Part shown: one piece after another, positions 56,555-64,000 of the stretch
Numbering within the stretch: the first letter of the stretch is position 1
Layout: every line of letters starts with the position of its first letter
Source: Streptomyces albipurpureus
GTDB taxonomy: Bacteria; Actinomycetota; Actinomycetes; Streptomycetales; Streptomycetaceae
Reading direction: 5' to 3'
NCBI RefSeq assembly: GCF_023701525.1
Contig: NZ_JAMQAW010000001.1
Span: 186,001-250,000 of the forward strand
Length of the DNA stretch: 64,000 nucleotides
Notes under the pieces: generated by a model
Told to the model about the DNA's origin: nothing
The model's database searches: none
Seen by the model: the letters and a program-made list of their open reading frames with translations, nothing else
Program-made: the position numbers and the translations under genes

Positions 56555-58798
56555 TCAGCCTGCGGAGGAGGCCTTGGTGGGGGATTCTGCCGCCGTCTCG
56601 GCGGCGCCTTCGATGGGCACCTGCGGGCCCGTGCACTCGCGCAGCCAGCGCCGCAGCACCCGATGGATCTGCTCCGCACCCACCAGTTCCCCTCCCGCCA
56701 GTTCCGCTTCCTCATCGAGCGGTGTGCTCAGTTCGAGGGGCGCGAGCAGAAAGGCCTGGGACTGCTCGCCACCGAGCCCGCCATGGGAGCCGATCTGTTG
56801 CTCGAACGCGTGGACCTGGCCGGTCTCGGGGTCGTACATCGAGTTGACCATGATGTCGGCGACATGCGGGAAGGTGTCCGTGCGGCGAACGGCTTCGGCC
56901 GCGCCCTTGCCGAAGACCGCCAGTGGGCCGTCATCGGCCAGCTCCGCCAGGGGGACCTCGACCCCACCGGCGCCCATGACCACCGAGCCGTGCTCCTCAC
57001 TACGGACGAGGAGGAAGCCCACGCCGGGGTGGTTGGCGAGGGTGCTCAGCAGCGCGGGGTGGCGGGCTTCGATCTCTTCACGGCTGAGCCGACCCGGCCG
57101 ATCAGGGAAGGAGATCAGCGCCAGATTTCCCGAGGCGAGCACGATGGGGGCGGCGGCTGGGGGGCGAGGGTCCCGAGGGGTGGGGGCGGCGGGGTCCTGC
57201 CCGATCGGATCGGGGCCAGACAGGTCAGGGGCGGCGGGATCGCGGGCCAGCGGTTGGAAGCCGGATGGATCGAGCTTGGTCAGTTCAGGGGCCACAAACT
57301 CCTCGGGGTAGGCGCCCCGGCGGTGAAGGCCGATCCGCAGCGCGTCCGCCGCCGCGTCGCGGGCCTCCGCACCGCACGCGGTCCGCTCCACCCGTCGTGA
57401 CACGGGCAGCCCGCACCCCGCCCGTACCAAGTCCTTGAGGCTGAGCCCGTACGCTCCCTCGAATGTCTCGCCCGGGCTCTGTCCATGGTCGGAGAGCAGC
57501 ACGATTCGGTAGGCGCGCGGGGCGTGTTCGGCCGCCTTGGCTATCAGGGCGATGGAACGGTCCAGCGACTCCAGCACCCGGACAGCATCCCGGCTGTGGG
57601 GTCCGGAGTGGTGCGCCACCTCGTCGTAGGCCACCAGATCGGCGTAGACCGCGGTACGCCCGGCGAGCATGTCGCCGATCACTGCCGCCACCACGACATC
57701 CCTTTCGATGACGGTCGCGAAGGCGCGGATGAAGGGGTAGAGGCCACCTCGCGCGACCCGTGGTCGGTCTCCGCGCAGTCGGGCCCGGGTCGACTGCTGT
57801 AGCTCACGGCAGACCTCGGCGACGAAGGACAGTGCCGTACGCACCGCGTTGGCCGGGTCGGAGAAGTAGGCGAAGTAGCCGGCGCGGGATCGATTCTCCC
57901 GGCCCCGGCGGGTGGAGACGGACAGCACCAGGGCGACCTGGTCGGCCCCACCGCTGAAGAGATTGCCGCGGCTCGCCCCGTCCAGCGTGAGCAACCCACC
58001 GTCTCCGGTGCGCTCGATCGCACGGCGCTGGAGCTCCACGGCGCTGGCGGGACGGTTGCTGACCATGATCCGTCCGCCGTCCTTCTCGTACCAGCGGAAG
58101 GCGGGCACATCGTGGTTGGAGCCGTGGAGGATGCCGAGCTGGCTGGAACCGGTCTGGCTGGACCAGTCGGTACGCCATGGGGTGAGCCGGTGGGTGCCGT
58201 CGAGCCACTCGGCGACGGTCGGCATCACCCCGTCCTTGACCGCGCGTTGCAGCACCTCGTGGCCGACCCCGTCGAGCTGGAGGAAGATCATGCCCGGGCA
58301 CTCCATGCCGGTACTGTCCGCACCGGCGCCCTGTCTGCGCCGACGCCGGGTGGCGAGCCGGGAGAGTCTGCGGCCGTAGGCGTCGTCGTCCCTGACGGCC
58401 AGCGCGGTGGAACTGGCGGACGCGACGGCGGACATGACCGCGGCGACCACCACGGCCGTCTCGGGAGCCGCGTCACCGCGTCCATCGGGAATCAGCCATA
58501 GGGCGATCAGCAGGAGGGAGCCGTTGAGGAAGAAGACCAGCAACCCCAGCACCAGTGCGGGTACGAGGAGGAGCGCGCGGACGACCAGGGGCCACACCAG
58601 CGCGGTCAGCAGACCGAAGGCACCAGCGCCCCAGGCCGCCGTGACGGCGGTGCGGGTGATGCTGTCCCCGTCATCGGATTGGAGCTGGAAGTCGGGCAGC
58701 AGCCCGGCGAGCGCCAGCAGGGTAAGCGTCGACACCGCCCACACCACGATCACACGCAGGAGAGCACTGCCGGCCCTGCGCCACCGCCTTTCAGCCAC
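56555..58798 (-). CDS. Holin-like membrane anchor fused to phosphodiesterase-type domain
   Basis: 747 residues. Four helices in residues 1-145 resemble the mycobacterial-type four-helix holin superfamily (VWAVSTLTLLALAGLLPDF, LLTALVWPLVVRALLLVPAL). The rest is an alkaline-phosphatase/nucleotide-pyrophosphatase fold: FLQLDGVGHEVLQRAVKDG, DWSSQTGSSQLGILHGSNHD, YDEVAHHSGPHSRDAVRVLE and LLSDHGQSPG carry the two-metal Asp/His residues. It is predicted to hydrolyse phosphodiesters at the membrane. A 40-residue Pro/Asp-rich insert (LDPSGFQPLARDP onward) is an oddity. Single gene, convergent with the peroxiredoxin. Confidence 0.82.
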   Translation of the reverse strand: MAERRWRRAGSALLRVIVVWAVSTLTLLALAGLLPDFQLQSDDGDSITRTAVTAAWGAGAFGLLTALVWPLVVRALLLVPALVLGLLVFFLNGSLLLIALWLIPDGRGDAAPETAVVVAAVMSAVASASSTALAVRDDDAYGRRLSRLATRRRRRQGAGADSTGMECPGMIFLQLDGVGHEVLQRAVKDGVMPTVAEWLDGTHRLTPWRTDWSSQTGSSQLGILHGSNHDVPAFRWYEKDGGRIMVSNRPASAVELQRRAIERTGDGGLLTLDGASRGNLFSGGADQVALVLSVSTRRGRENRSRAGYFAYFSDPANAVRTALSFVAEVCRELQQSTRARLRGDRPRVARGGLYPFIRAFATVIERDVVVAAVIGDMLAGRTAVYADLVAYDEVAHHSGPHSRDAVRVLESLDRSIALIAKAAEHAPRAYRIVLLSDHGQSPGETFEGAYGLSLKDLVRAGCGLPVSRRVERTACGAEARDAAADALRIGLHRRGAYPEEFVAPELTKLDPSGFQPLARDPAAPDLSGPDPIGQDPAAPTPRDPRPPAAAPIVLASGNLALISFPDRPGRLSREEIEARHPALLSTLANHPGVGFLLVRSEEHGSVVMGAGGVEVPLAELADDGPLAVFGKGAAEAVRRTDTFPHVADIMVNSMYDPETGQVHAFEQQIGSHGGLGGEQSQAFLLAPLELSTPLDEEAELAGGELVGAEQIHRVLRRWLRECTGPQVPIEGAAETAAESPTKASSAG

Positions 58799-59229
58799 GC
58801 CGATCCCACCTCACTTGAAAACAGACCCCCAGCCTGGCACAGCCGAGAGCATGACCCGCCCACAAGCCTTCCTCGCCGGACGGACGCCCGAGAGGTCCGA
58901 GCGGGGTCGGCCCGGCCGGTGCGCTTCAGGGGCGCGGGCGAGCCGGGGGAATCCCCGCTCCTCGGCTCCCTCGCCGGACGTCCTGAGGCTGAGGCGGCCC
59001 CGACCCACGGGACGAAGGCGTCGAAACGCACGGGCGGGCCAGGGACCAGCACGACTCGGCGTCCACTGCCGGCCAACCGATCGAGGTCCCGGGAGGCCCG
59101 GCCCGGAACCGCGGGCAGGCCCCCACCCCTCGTTGAGGCAGGCGGGCAAGGGCACGCACCACGGCCGCCGGTGCGAGGGGCATTCCGTCGTCGGCGTCGC
59201 CAACCGCTTGGACGGCCTGGAAGGCCTGG
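58799..59229. other. 431-bp region without a convincing gene
   Basis: Frames are open on both strands, but none has a ribosome-binding site plus domain-like sequence. It contains the upstream region of the phosphodiesterase-like gene and the 3' flank of the small gene at 59230. Confidence 0.5.
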
Positions 59230-59634
59230 TCAGCAGCCGTCGTAGCCCGCCGTGGGCATGGACAGCCTGCGGTGGACATCCGCCTTCATCGCCGCGTCGT
59301 ACACGGGCTCGGGCAGATTCGCGCTCTCCAGCCCGACACCCCGTTTCGCGCACTCATCGGCGAACTCCGGCACCGAGAGCAGCGCCCGGGACAGCACCTG
59401 TTCGTTGGCGGCCACAAAGAGATCGACCGTGCCGCCCTCCACATCCGCCCAGAGGGCGCAGAGGTCGTGGCGCACCCCGGAGAAGACCAGCTGACGCGTC
59501 ACGGTGTGCCCCCGCTCATCAGCCCACCGGGCACACATCCGCAGCTGACTGCGGGTGTCCACCAGGAAGGAGTGCTGGTCGAGTTCTTCGAGGGGAGTCA
59601 GGCTCGCGATCGCCGCCACCCGTAAGCCACCCAT
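59230..59634 (-). CDS. Stand-alone resolvase-like domain protein, apparently catalytically dead
   Basis: 134 residues. The pattern (VAAIASLTPLEELDQHSFLV, CARWADERGHTVTRQLVFSG, GTVDLFVAANEQVLSRAL) follows the N-terminal fold of serine recombinases (sequence-dependent recall), but the active-site Ser/Arg of YxRxS is replaced by IASLT and no helix-turn-helix follows. It is probably a repurposed binding or regulatory domain rather than a recombinase. Codon 4 is TTA (59623-59625). The function is unknown; the comparison is moderate in confidence. Confidence 0.6.
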   Translation of the reverse strand: MGGLRVAAIASLTPLEELDQHSFLVDTRSQLRMCARWADERGHTVTRQLVFSGVRHDLCALWADVEGGTVDLFVAANEQVLSRALLSVPEFADECAKRGVGLESANLPEPVYDAAMKADVHRRLSMPTAGYDGC

Positions 59635-59786
59635 GGTTGTCCCCCTGCCGATCGCCGTTCGCCCGCCGACCCTACTCCGGATGAGGCCCGAGGGCTTGGC
59701 CCGCCATGTGGTCGCGCGCCCGTCAGGGATGCCGGCACAGCGCTTACGCTCGTACTCGAAGCCCTACGGGATGAGGGAGGACGGAG

Positions 59787-60557
59787 GTGCCGGTGGAGGT
59801 CACCTGGTGGGGTCATGCCACCTGCACGGTCGAGGATTCCGGTGTGCGGGTGCTGACCGATCCGCTTTTCGTGCGTCGGCTGGCGCATCTCCGCCGCCGC
59901 CGGGGGGCAGTGCCGCCGCCCGAAGCAGCGATGGCGGACGCCGTCCTCGTCTCTCATCTCCACTCGGACCATCTCCATCTTCCCTCGCTGGCTCGCCTGT
60001 CCCCCGGCACTCGTCTGGTGGTACCGAGCGGCGCCTGCCGGGCGGTACCCGGTCTTTGCCGGCTGGGGTTGGAGATCACCGAGGTCGCCCCGGATGACGA
60101 GGTGCGGGTGGGGCCGCTGACCATACGGGCCGTGCCCGCGCTCCATGACGGACGGCGGCTACCGGTGGGGCCGCAGCGCTCGCCCGCGCTGGGCTTTGTG
60201 ATCGCCGGTGAGGCCCGTACCTACTTCGCCGGGGACACCGGACTGTTCGACTCCATGGCGGATGAGGTCGGTCAGGTGGATGTGGCCCTGCTCCCGGTCG
60301 GTGGCTGGGGCCCCTATTTGGGGCATGGCCATCTGGATGCGGGACGGGCGGCGCAGGCGGTGGCCGCTCTCGCGCCACGCTCGGCGGTGCCGGTGCACTA
60401 CGGCACCTACTGGCCGATCGGGTTGGACGGTGTCCGACCGCATGAGTTCCACGCCCCGGGCGAGGAGTTCGTCCGCAAAACAGCTCGGCTCGCCCCTGAG
60501 GTGGCCGTGCACCGGCTGGGTCACGGCGAGCGGTTCAGACCGGAGGCATCCTCGTGA
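59787..60557 (+). CDS. MBL-fold metal-dependent hydrolase
   Basis: 256 residues. Metal motif HLHSDH, then YFAGDTGLFD, and a late HYGTYWPIG, as in the UlaG/YycJ-type metallo-beta-lactamase superfamily. The N-terminus EVTWWGHATCTVEDSGVRVL and TDPLF are typical. Substrate not identifiable; phosphodiester or lactone hydrolysis is usual. GTG start at 59787 follows GGGAGGACGGAGG. Its stop overlaps the DedA gene start (GTGA). Confidence 0.9.
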   Translation: MPVEVTWWGHATCTVEDSGVRVLTDPLFVRRLAHLRRRRGAVPPPEAAMADAVLVSHLHSDHLHLPSLARLSPGTRLVVPSGACRAVPGLCRLGLEITEVAPDDEVRVGPLTIRAVPALHDGRRLPVGPQRSPALGFVIAGEARTYFAGDTGLFDSMADEVGQVDVALLPVGGWGPYLGHGHLDAGRAAQAVAALAPRSAVPVHYGTYWPIGLDGVRPHEFHAPGEEFVRKTARLAPEVAVHRLGHGERFRPEASS

Positions 60558-61222
60558 CCAGCCTGCTCTCGGACGCGCTGTCCGGGCTTTCGGACTTCGT
60601 GGAGCAGTTGCCTCCCGAGTCGACCCAGCAGGCCGTGGGTTATCCCTCGCTCTTCCTCCTGATCGTCCTGGGGGCGTTGGTGCCTGTGGTGCCCACGGGG
60701 GCCCTGGTGAGCTCGGCTGCCGTGGTGGCCTTTCATCAGACGGCCCCCTTGGCGCTGCTGCTGATCTTCCTGGTGGCGTCGTCCGCGGCGTTCGTCGGCG
60801 ATGTGACCCTCTACTGGCTCGGGCAGCGTGGTGTCCGCTCCAAGAACGGCTCCCGCTGGTTGGAGCGGTTGCGCGGTCATGCCGCACCCGAACGGCTTGA
60901 GCAGGCGCAGCAGAAGTTGGAAGACCATGGCGTCGCCGTGCTGGTGCTCTCCCGGTTGGTGCCGGCGGGTCGAATACCCGTGATGCTGGCGTGTCTGCTG
61001 GCCGAAATGCCGATGCGCACCTTCATCCGGGGCAATGTGCCGGCCTGTCTGGCGTGGGCGGTGACGTATCAGTTGATCGGCATTCTGGGTGGGTCGCTGT
61101 TCAACGAGGCCTGGAAGGGTGTGGCGGTCGCGGTGGCGGTGACCGTGGTGATCAGTGGGGTGCCGGCGCTGTGGCGGGGTGTTCGGCGGCGGCGTCCGGG
61201 CTCGTCCGGGCAGCACGCCTGA
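60554..61222 (+). CDS. DedA/VTT-family membrane protein
   Basis: 222 residues with five hydrophobic segments. DedA hallmarks: GALVPVVPTGALVSSAAVVA, the GDVTLYWLGQRGVRS, and SRLVPAGRIPVMLACLLA with the conserved Arg and Gly-Arg. The family is required for membrane integrity and may move lipid (undecaprenyl phosphate in some members). GTG overlaps the MBL gene stop, so the two genes form an operon. Confidence 0.9.
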   Translation: MTSLLSDALSGLSDFVEQLPPESTQQAVGYPSLFLLIVLGALVPVVPTGALVSSAAVVAFHQTAPLALLLIFLVASSAAFVGDVTLYWLGQRGVRSKNGSRWLERLRGHAAPERLEQAQQKLEDHGVAVLVLSRLVPAGRIPVMLACLLAEMPMRTFIRGNVPACLAWAVTYQLIGILGGSLFNEAWKGVAVAVAVTVVISGVPALWRGVRRRRPGSSGQHA

Positions 61223-61289
61223 GGATGTCTCCTGGGACCGTGGCCGGACGTGGGGGTGGAACGGCCACCGCCCCTGGTGCACCTGTCCG

Positions 61290-62369
61290 CTATGCGGTGA
61301 GCACCTGGGAGCCCCCCACCGGCAGGTCCCATAGCTGGCCGCGTGGTCTACCGGTCCGCTCCCAGGCCGCCCGAACCCGGGCGAGGGGCTCCAGTACCGG
61401 TTCGGCCGAGAGGACGAAGGTCGCCCAGTGCATGGGGGCCATGTTGCGCGCGCCGAGGTCGACAAAGGCCCGCACCGCGTCTTCCGGGTCGGTGTGCACA
61501 TCCTGCAGCCACCAGCGCGGGGCGTACGCGCCGATCGGCAGCAGGGCAAGATCGAGACCCGGGTGGCGGCGGCCGATCTCCTGGAACCAGTGCCCGTAAC
61601 CGGTGTCGCCCGCGAAGTAGACGGATTGGCCCAGCGGGTCGGTGAGTACCCAGCCACCCCACAGCGAGCGGTTGGTGTCGGTCAGGGTGCGCTTGGACCA
61701 GTGGTGGGCCGGTACGAAGTCAAAGCGGACGCCGTGCAACTCGGCGCCCTCCCACCAGTCCAGTTCGGTCACCCGGGTGAAGCGGCGGCGGCGAAACCAG
61801 CGGGCGAGTCCGGCCGGGGCGAAGACGGGGGTGCGGCGAGGCAGCCTCCGCAGGGTCGGGGCGTCCAGATGGTCGAAGTGGTTGTGGCTGATCACCACGG
61901 CGTCGATGGGCGGGAGATCCTCCCAGCGCACCCCGACGGGGGTGATCCTGGCCGGAGTGCCGAGGATGCGCCGTGACCACACGGGGTCGGTGAGAACCGT
62001 GAGCCCGCCGATGGAGAGCACCCAGCTGGCGTGCCCGACCCAGGTGGCGGCGAGGGTGGTGCTGTCCACCGCGGGGAGGGGGCCGGGGGCGAAGGGCAGC
62101 AGGGGAATGTCCCGTAGCCCGTCGGGTCCGGGGCGCACCGCGCCCTCGCGGGCGAGCCGCGCCATGGCACGGACACCGGGCAGTGGCGCGGTGAGTCGAT
62201 GGGCGAAGGTCCGGGGCCAGTGGCGGACCTCGCCCAGGGCGCGGGTCCGGCTCGCGGTCGCGGGCGGCTTTCCCTCCCCACCGCCGGTCAGCGTTCCCCC
62301 ACCGCTCACGGTGGAGGTCTGCTCCTCCGACTGGTCCGCTCCGTCCGTGCGCTCTCCCTGCTCGGCCAT
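61290..62369 (-). CDS. MBL-fold hydrolase, NAPE-PLD-like
   Basis: 359 residues, with a Ser/Gly-rich 30-residue N-terminal lead. The motif VISHNHFDHLDAPTLRRLP, HHWSKRTLTDTNRSLWGG, and FAGDTGYGHWFQEIG match the NAPE-PLD-like branch of MBL-fold enzymes, which cleave phospholipid-type phosphodiesters. It begins just downstream of the aminotransferase-like stop (12 bp), so the two minus-strand genes are one operon. The C-terminus MHWATFVLSAEPVLEPLARV gives the last metal-binding His. Convergent with DedA. Confidence 0.88.
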   Translation of the reverse strand: MAEQGERTDGADQSEEQTSTVSGGGTLTGGGEGKPPATASRTRALGEVRHWPRTFAHRLTAPLPGVRAMARLAREGAVRPGPDGLRDIPLLPFAPGPLPAVDSTTLAATWVGHASWVLSIGGLTVLTDPVWSRRILGTPARITPVGVRWEDLPPIDAVVISHNHFDHLDAPTLRRLPRRTPVFAPAGLARWFRRRRFTRVTELDWWEGAELHGVRFDFVPAHHWSKRTLTDTNRSLWGGWVLTDPLGQSVYFAGDTGYGHWFQEIGRRHPGLDLALLPIGAYAPRWWLQDVHTDPEDAVRAFVDLGARNMAPMHWATFVLSAEPVLEPLARVRAAWERTGRPRGQLWDLPVGGSQVLTA

Positions 62370-62381
62370 CCTGGGCTCCGT

Positions 62382-63599
62382 TCAACGCAGTTCGTCGAAG
62401 GCCGTTCCAAGAATGCTCAACGCCTCCGCGACATGCGGCAATTCCAGGGGCGCTGGTGAGGTGAGAGACTCCTGCCGCTCTTGCGGGGTTGCTCCCAGCA
62501 GGGGTGCGGTCGCCAACCGCACCCGTAGCGCGCCCAACTCATCGCCGAATCGGTGCCCTCCAGGGGCGGGTGCCCCAAGACGGGCGGTCAGATACTCCTC
62601 CAGTTCCATGGAGTCATTGGCACCCTGCGCGGCGAGCCGGGGGCGCAGGGGGCCGAGGTCCGCATAGAGGTGGCGTCCGGCTTGCGGTGGGCGGGCGAGG
62701 GCTCCGGAGTTGAGGACCGCGCGGTGTATGGCGGCGGCCACGGTCGCGTGCAGGGCGACGGTCTGTTCCCTACGGGCGACCAGCGGCCCTGGTTCCCGAA
62801 GGGCGTGCGTGGCCGCCACCGCGAGGGGTTCGGCGATGAGCGCGCCGAGTGCGGTGATGATGTCGAGGGTTCTGGCGCGGTGGGCGGCTCCCGCCGCGGT
62901 CGGGGGGAAGCGAGCGATCGCCACCGGCCAGGAGGAGGGCAGCAGGGCGCCCGCCAGATCGCTGATCACGGTGACGTGGTCGGGCCACATTTCGGCGGGA
63001 CTGAGGAGCACGGTGCCCTGGGGCCGGTGGAGGGTGTCCCCCCAGGTCTCGTCGCTGATGATCTGCATGCCCTCACCGATCGCGGCCTCGCATGCCTCGC
63101 GTACGGTTTCGGGCGGTGGAACGGTTGCCGTGGGGTCGTCGGCGACGGAGAGCAGCAGCAGGGTGGGCCGGCCGCCTTCGGCCCGCACCCGCCGTACCGT
63201 CTCCAGCAGGGCGTAGGGGTCGGGCACACCACCGCACTCGGCCGGCGTGGGCACATGGTAGGCAGGGCGGCTCAGCAGCCGGGCCTGCGGGGTCCACCAG
63301 GCCGGGCAGGGCCGGGGCATCAGCACATCCCCGTGGTAGGCCCCGATCAGTGCGAAGAGCAGCGGCTGCGGGCCGGCGGCGGCGACCACCTCATCGATGC
63401 CGGCCGGTAGTCCTCGCCGCCGCCAGTACCCGCAGGCCGCCTCGCGCAGCAGTGGTCCGCCGCCGGGTGGCTCGCCCAGTGCGCTTGCGGAGGCCCCGGC
63501 GAGGACTTCGGCCAGTTCGGCGGGGACGGGGAGACCTGGTTCGGGTGCGGGCGGCCCGTAGCGGACGGGTCCGTGCCCTTCGGTGTCCGTCCGCCGCAT
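62382..63599 (-). CDS. Aminotransferase-fold protein lacking the PLP lysine
   Basis: 405 residues of class I/II aminotransferase fold: VAAAGPQPLLFALIGAY, PAWWTPQARLLSRPAYHVPT, VISDETWGDTL as the substrate-Asp block. At the cofactor site, where SxxK is expected, the sequence is VISDLAGALLPSSWPVAIAR, with no Lys, so Schiff-base chemistry seems impossible. The C-terminal domain is Ala-rich. It is probably a non-catalytic protein or one with a new function. ATG at 63599; co-transcribed with the MBL hydrolase 12 bp downstream. Confidence 0.75.
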   Translation of the reverse strand: MRRTDTEGHGPVRYGPPAPEPGLPVPAELAEVLAGASASALGEPPGGGPLLREAACGYWRRRGLPAGIDEVVAAAGPQPLLFALIGAYHGDVLMPRPCPAWWTPQARLLSRPAYHVPTPAECGGVPDPYALLETVRRVRAEGGRPTLLLLSVADDPTATVPPPETVREACEAAIGEGMQIISDETWGDTLHRPQGTVLLSPAEMWPDHVTVISDLAGALLPSSWPVAIARFPPTAAGAAHRARTLDIITALGALIAEPLAVAATHALREPGPLVARREQTVALHATVAAAIHRAVLNSGALARPPQAGRHLYADLGPLRPRLAAQGANDSMELEEYLTARLGAPAPGGHRFGDELGALRVRLATAPLLGATPQERQESLTSPAPLELPHVAEALSILGTAFDELR

Positions 63600-63705
63600 A
63601 CCGTCACATCCGACCGCTGTTCCGCCGGAGCCGGCCCGTCGCCTAGCCCACGTGCCCTTTATACGGAGGTTCGGGCCGGGCCGCCCGGTGAGCGGGCGTC
63701 GGACT

Positions 63706-64000
63706 TCAGACGACGGTGATCTGGTGGCGCACTACCGCGTCGAAGAGATAGCCCTGGGTGTTGTGGACGGTGCGCTCGGGTTGGCTGTTTCCAGCGAGGT
63801 CGGTGGTGCGGGCTCTCAGCTCGGCCGTGCCGGCGCTTCGTGGACGCCAGGGCAATGACCAGCGCACCCAGCCATGGCGGCGCGGGGTGTCGTGCAGTCG
63901 CGCCCTTCGCCAGTGCGTTCCCCCGTCGGTGCTGACCTCGACCGTGCGCACCGGGGCGGCCGCCGACCAGGCCCGGCCGGTGAGTCGATGGGTCCTGCCC
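63706..64000 (-). CDS. Sulfite-oxidase-like molybdopterin enzyme, C-terminal end (cut by window edge)
   Basis: The minus-strand frame is open to the right window edge; 97 C-terminal residues are visible (GRTHRLTGRAWSAAAPVRTV onward). EVSTDGGTHWRRA, WRPRSAGTAELRARTTDLAG and NSQPERTVHNTQGY are typical of the Moco dimerisation domain of the sulfite oxidase/nitrate reductase superfamily. The molybdenum-binding domain would lie outside. It stands upstream of and in the same orientation as the aminotransferase-like gene. Confidence is high in the family, low in the substrate. Confidence 0.85.
   Translation of the reverse strand, partial: GRTHRLTGRAWSAAAPVRTVEVSTDGGTHWRRARLHDTPRRHGWVRWSLPWRPRSAGTAELRARTTDLAGNSQPERTVHNTQGYLFDAVVRHQITVV

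Noticed and set aside
56270..57400. Long plus-strand frame through the 9/18-bp repeats
   Set aside because: Repeats give RYVRLA-type low complexity and the rest is antisense to the phosphodiesterase-like gene.

Overview
The window is high-GC actinobacterial chromosome, almost certainly Streptomyces. The signs are very high G+C, strong third-position GC bias, frequent GTG/TTG starts, an SsgA-like sporulation protein, MmyB-type and XRE/TPR regulators, MAB_1171c-type membrane proteins, and rare TTA codons confined to accessory-looking genes.

Layout. 0-9 kb: end of a CPA2 antiporter, an N-formylglutamate amidohydrolase, a kdpFABC potassium-pump operon with an extra tiny membrane ORF in front, and a divergent APC-type permease. 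9-12 kb: a secreted protein, an XRE-cupin regulator facing a His-rich methyltransferase, and a small hypothetical gene. 12.1-19.3 kb: an integrated element in the 3' end of tRNA-Leu(GAG), bounded by a 25-bp direct repeat. It carries a tyrosine integrase, a truncated serine recombinase, an XRE/TPR regulator, and a tightly packed cassette of short ORFs, a JmjC-like oxygenase, an aldo/keto reductase and an APH-fold kinase. The cassette has the look of a small peptide-modification (RiPP-like) pathway, but this is inference. 19.6-24.8 kb: DUF2254 protein, Nudix hydrolase, FabH paralogue, FdhD and a broken hydrolase.

24.9-37.5 kb holds the most system-like region. An eight-gene minus-strand operon encodes a large beta-rich protein, two zinc-ribbon P-loop GTPases, a GAP1-like partner, a single-helix peptide, and a VWA / PP2C / Ser-Thr kinase triad of the TerY-P type. 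It converges on two plus-strand genes (a membrane protein and a small helical protein) that share a near-identical Gly/Asn-rich motif, TYNIGSVSGGQNQFG, at opposite ends of the two proteins. This layout suggests a regulated, oligomerisation-dependent conflict or signalling system. Two operon genes carry TTA codons, suggesting control by the bldA leucyl-tRNA and so by development.

37.7-48 kb: a bile-acid-symporter-family transporter with a divergent LysR regulator, an acyl-CoA ligase, aldo/keto reductase, ricin-type lectin, AraC regulator with a divergent NmrA-type reductase, and an ATP-dependent DNA ligase. 48.7-55.5 kb: two MAB_1171c-type membrane proteins flanking an FAD oxidoreductase and an ImmA/IrrE-like metallopeptidase, then an SsgA-like gene with a perfect Crp-type palindrome upstream, an MmyB regulator and a small membrane protein. 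55.7-64 kb: peroxiredoxin, a membrane-anchored phosphodiesterase-like protein, a lone resolvase-like domain, two MBL-fold hydrolases, a DedA protein, an aminotransferase-like protein apparently lacking its PLP lysine, and the end of a sulfite-oxidase-like gene. No rRNA, CRISPR array or replication origin was seen.
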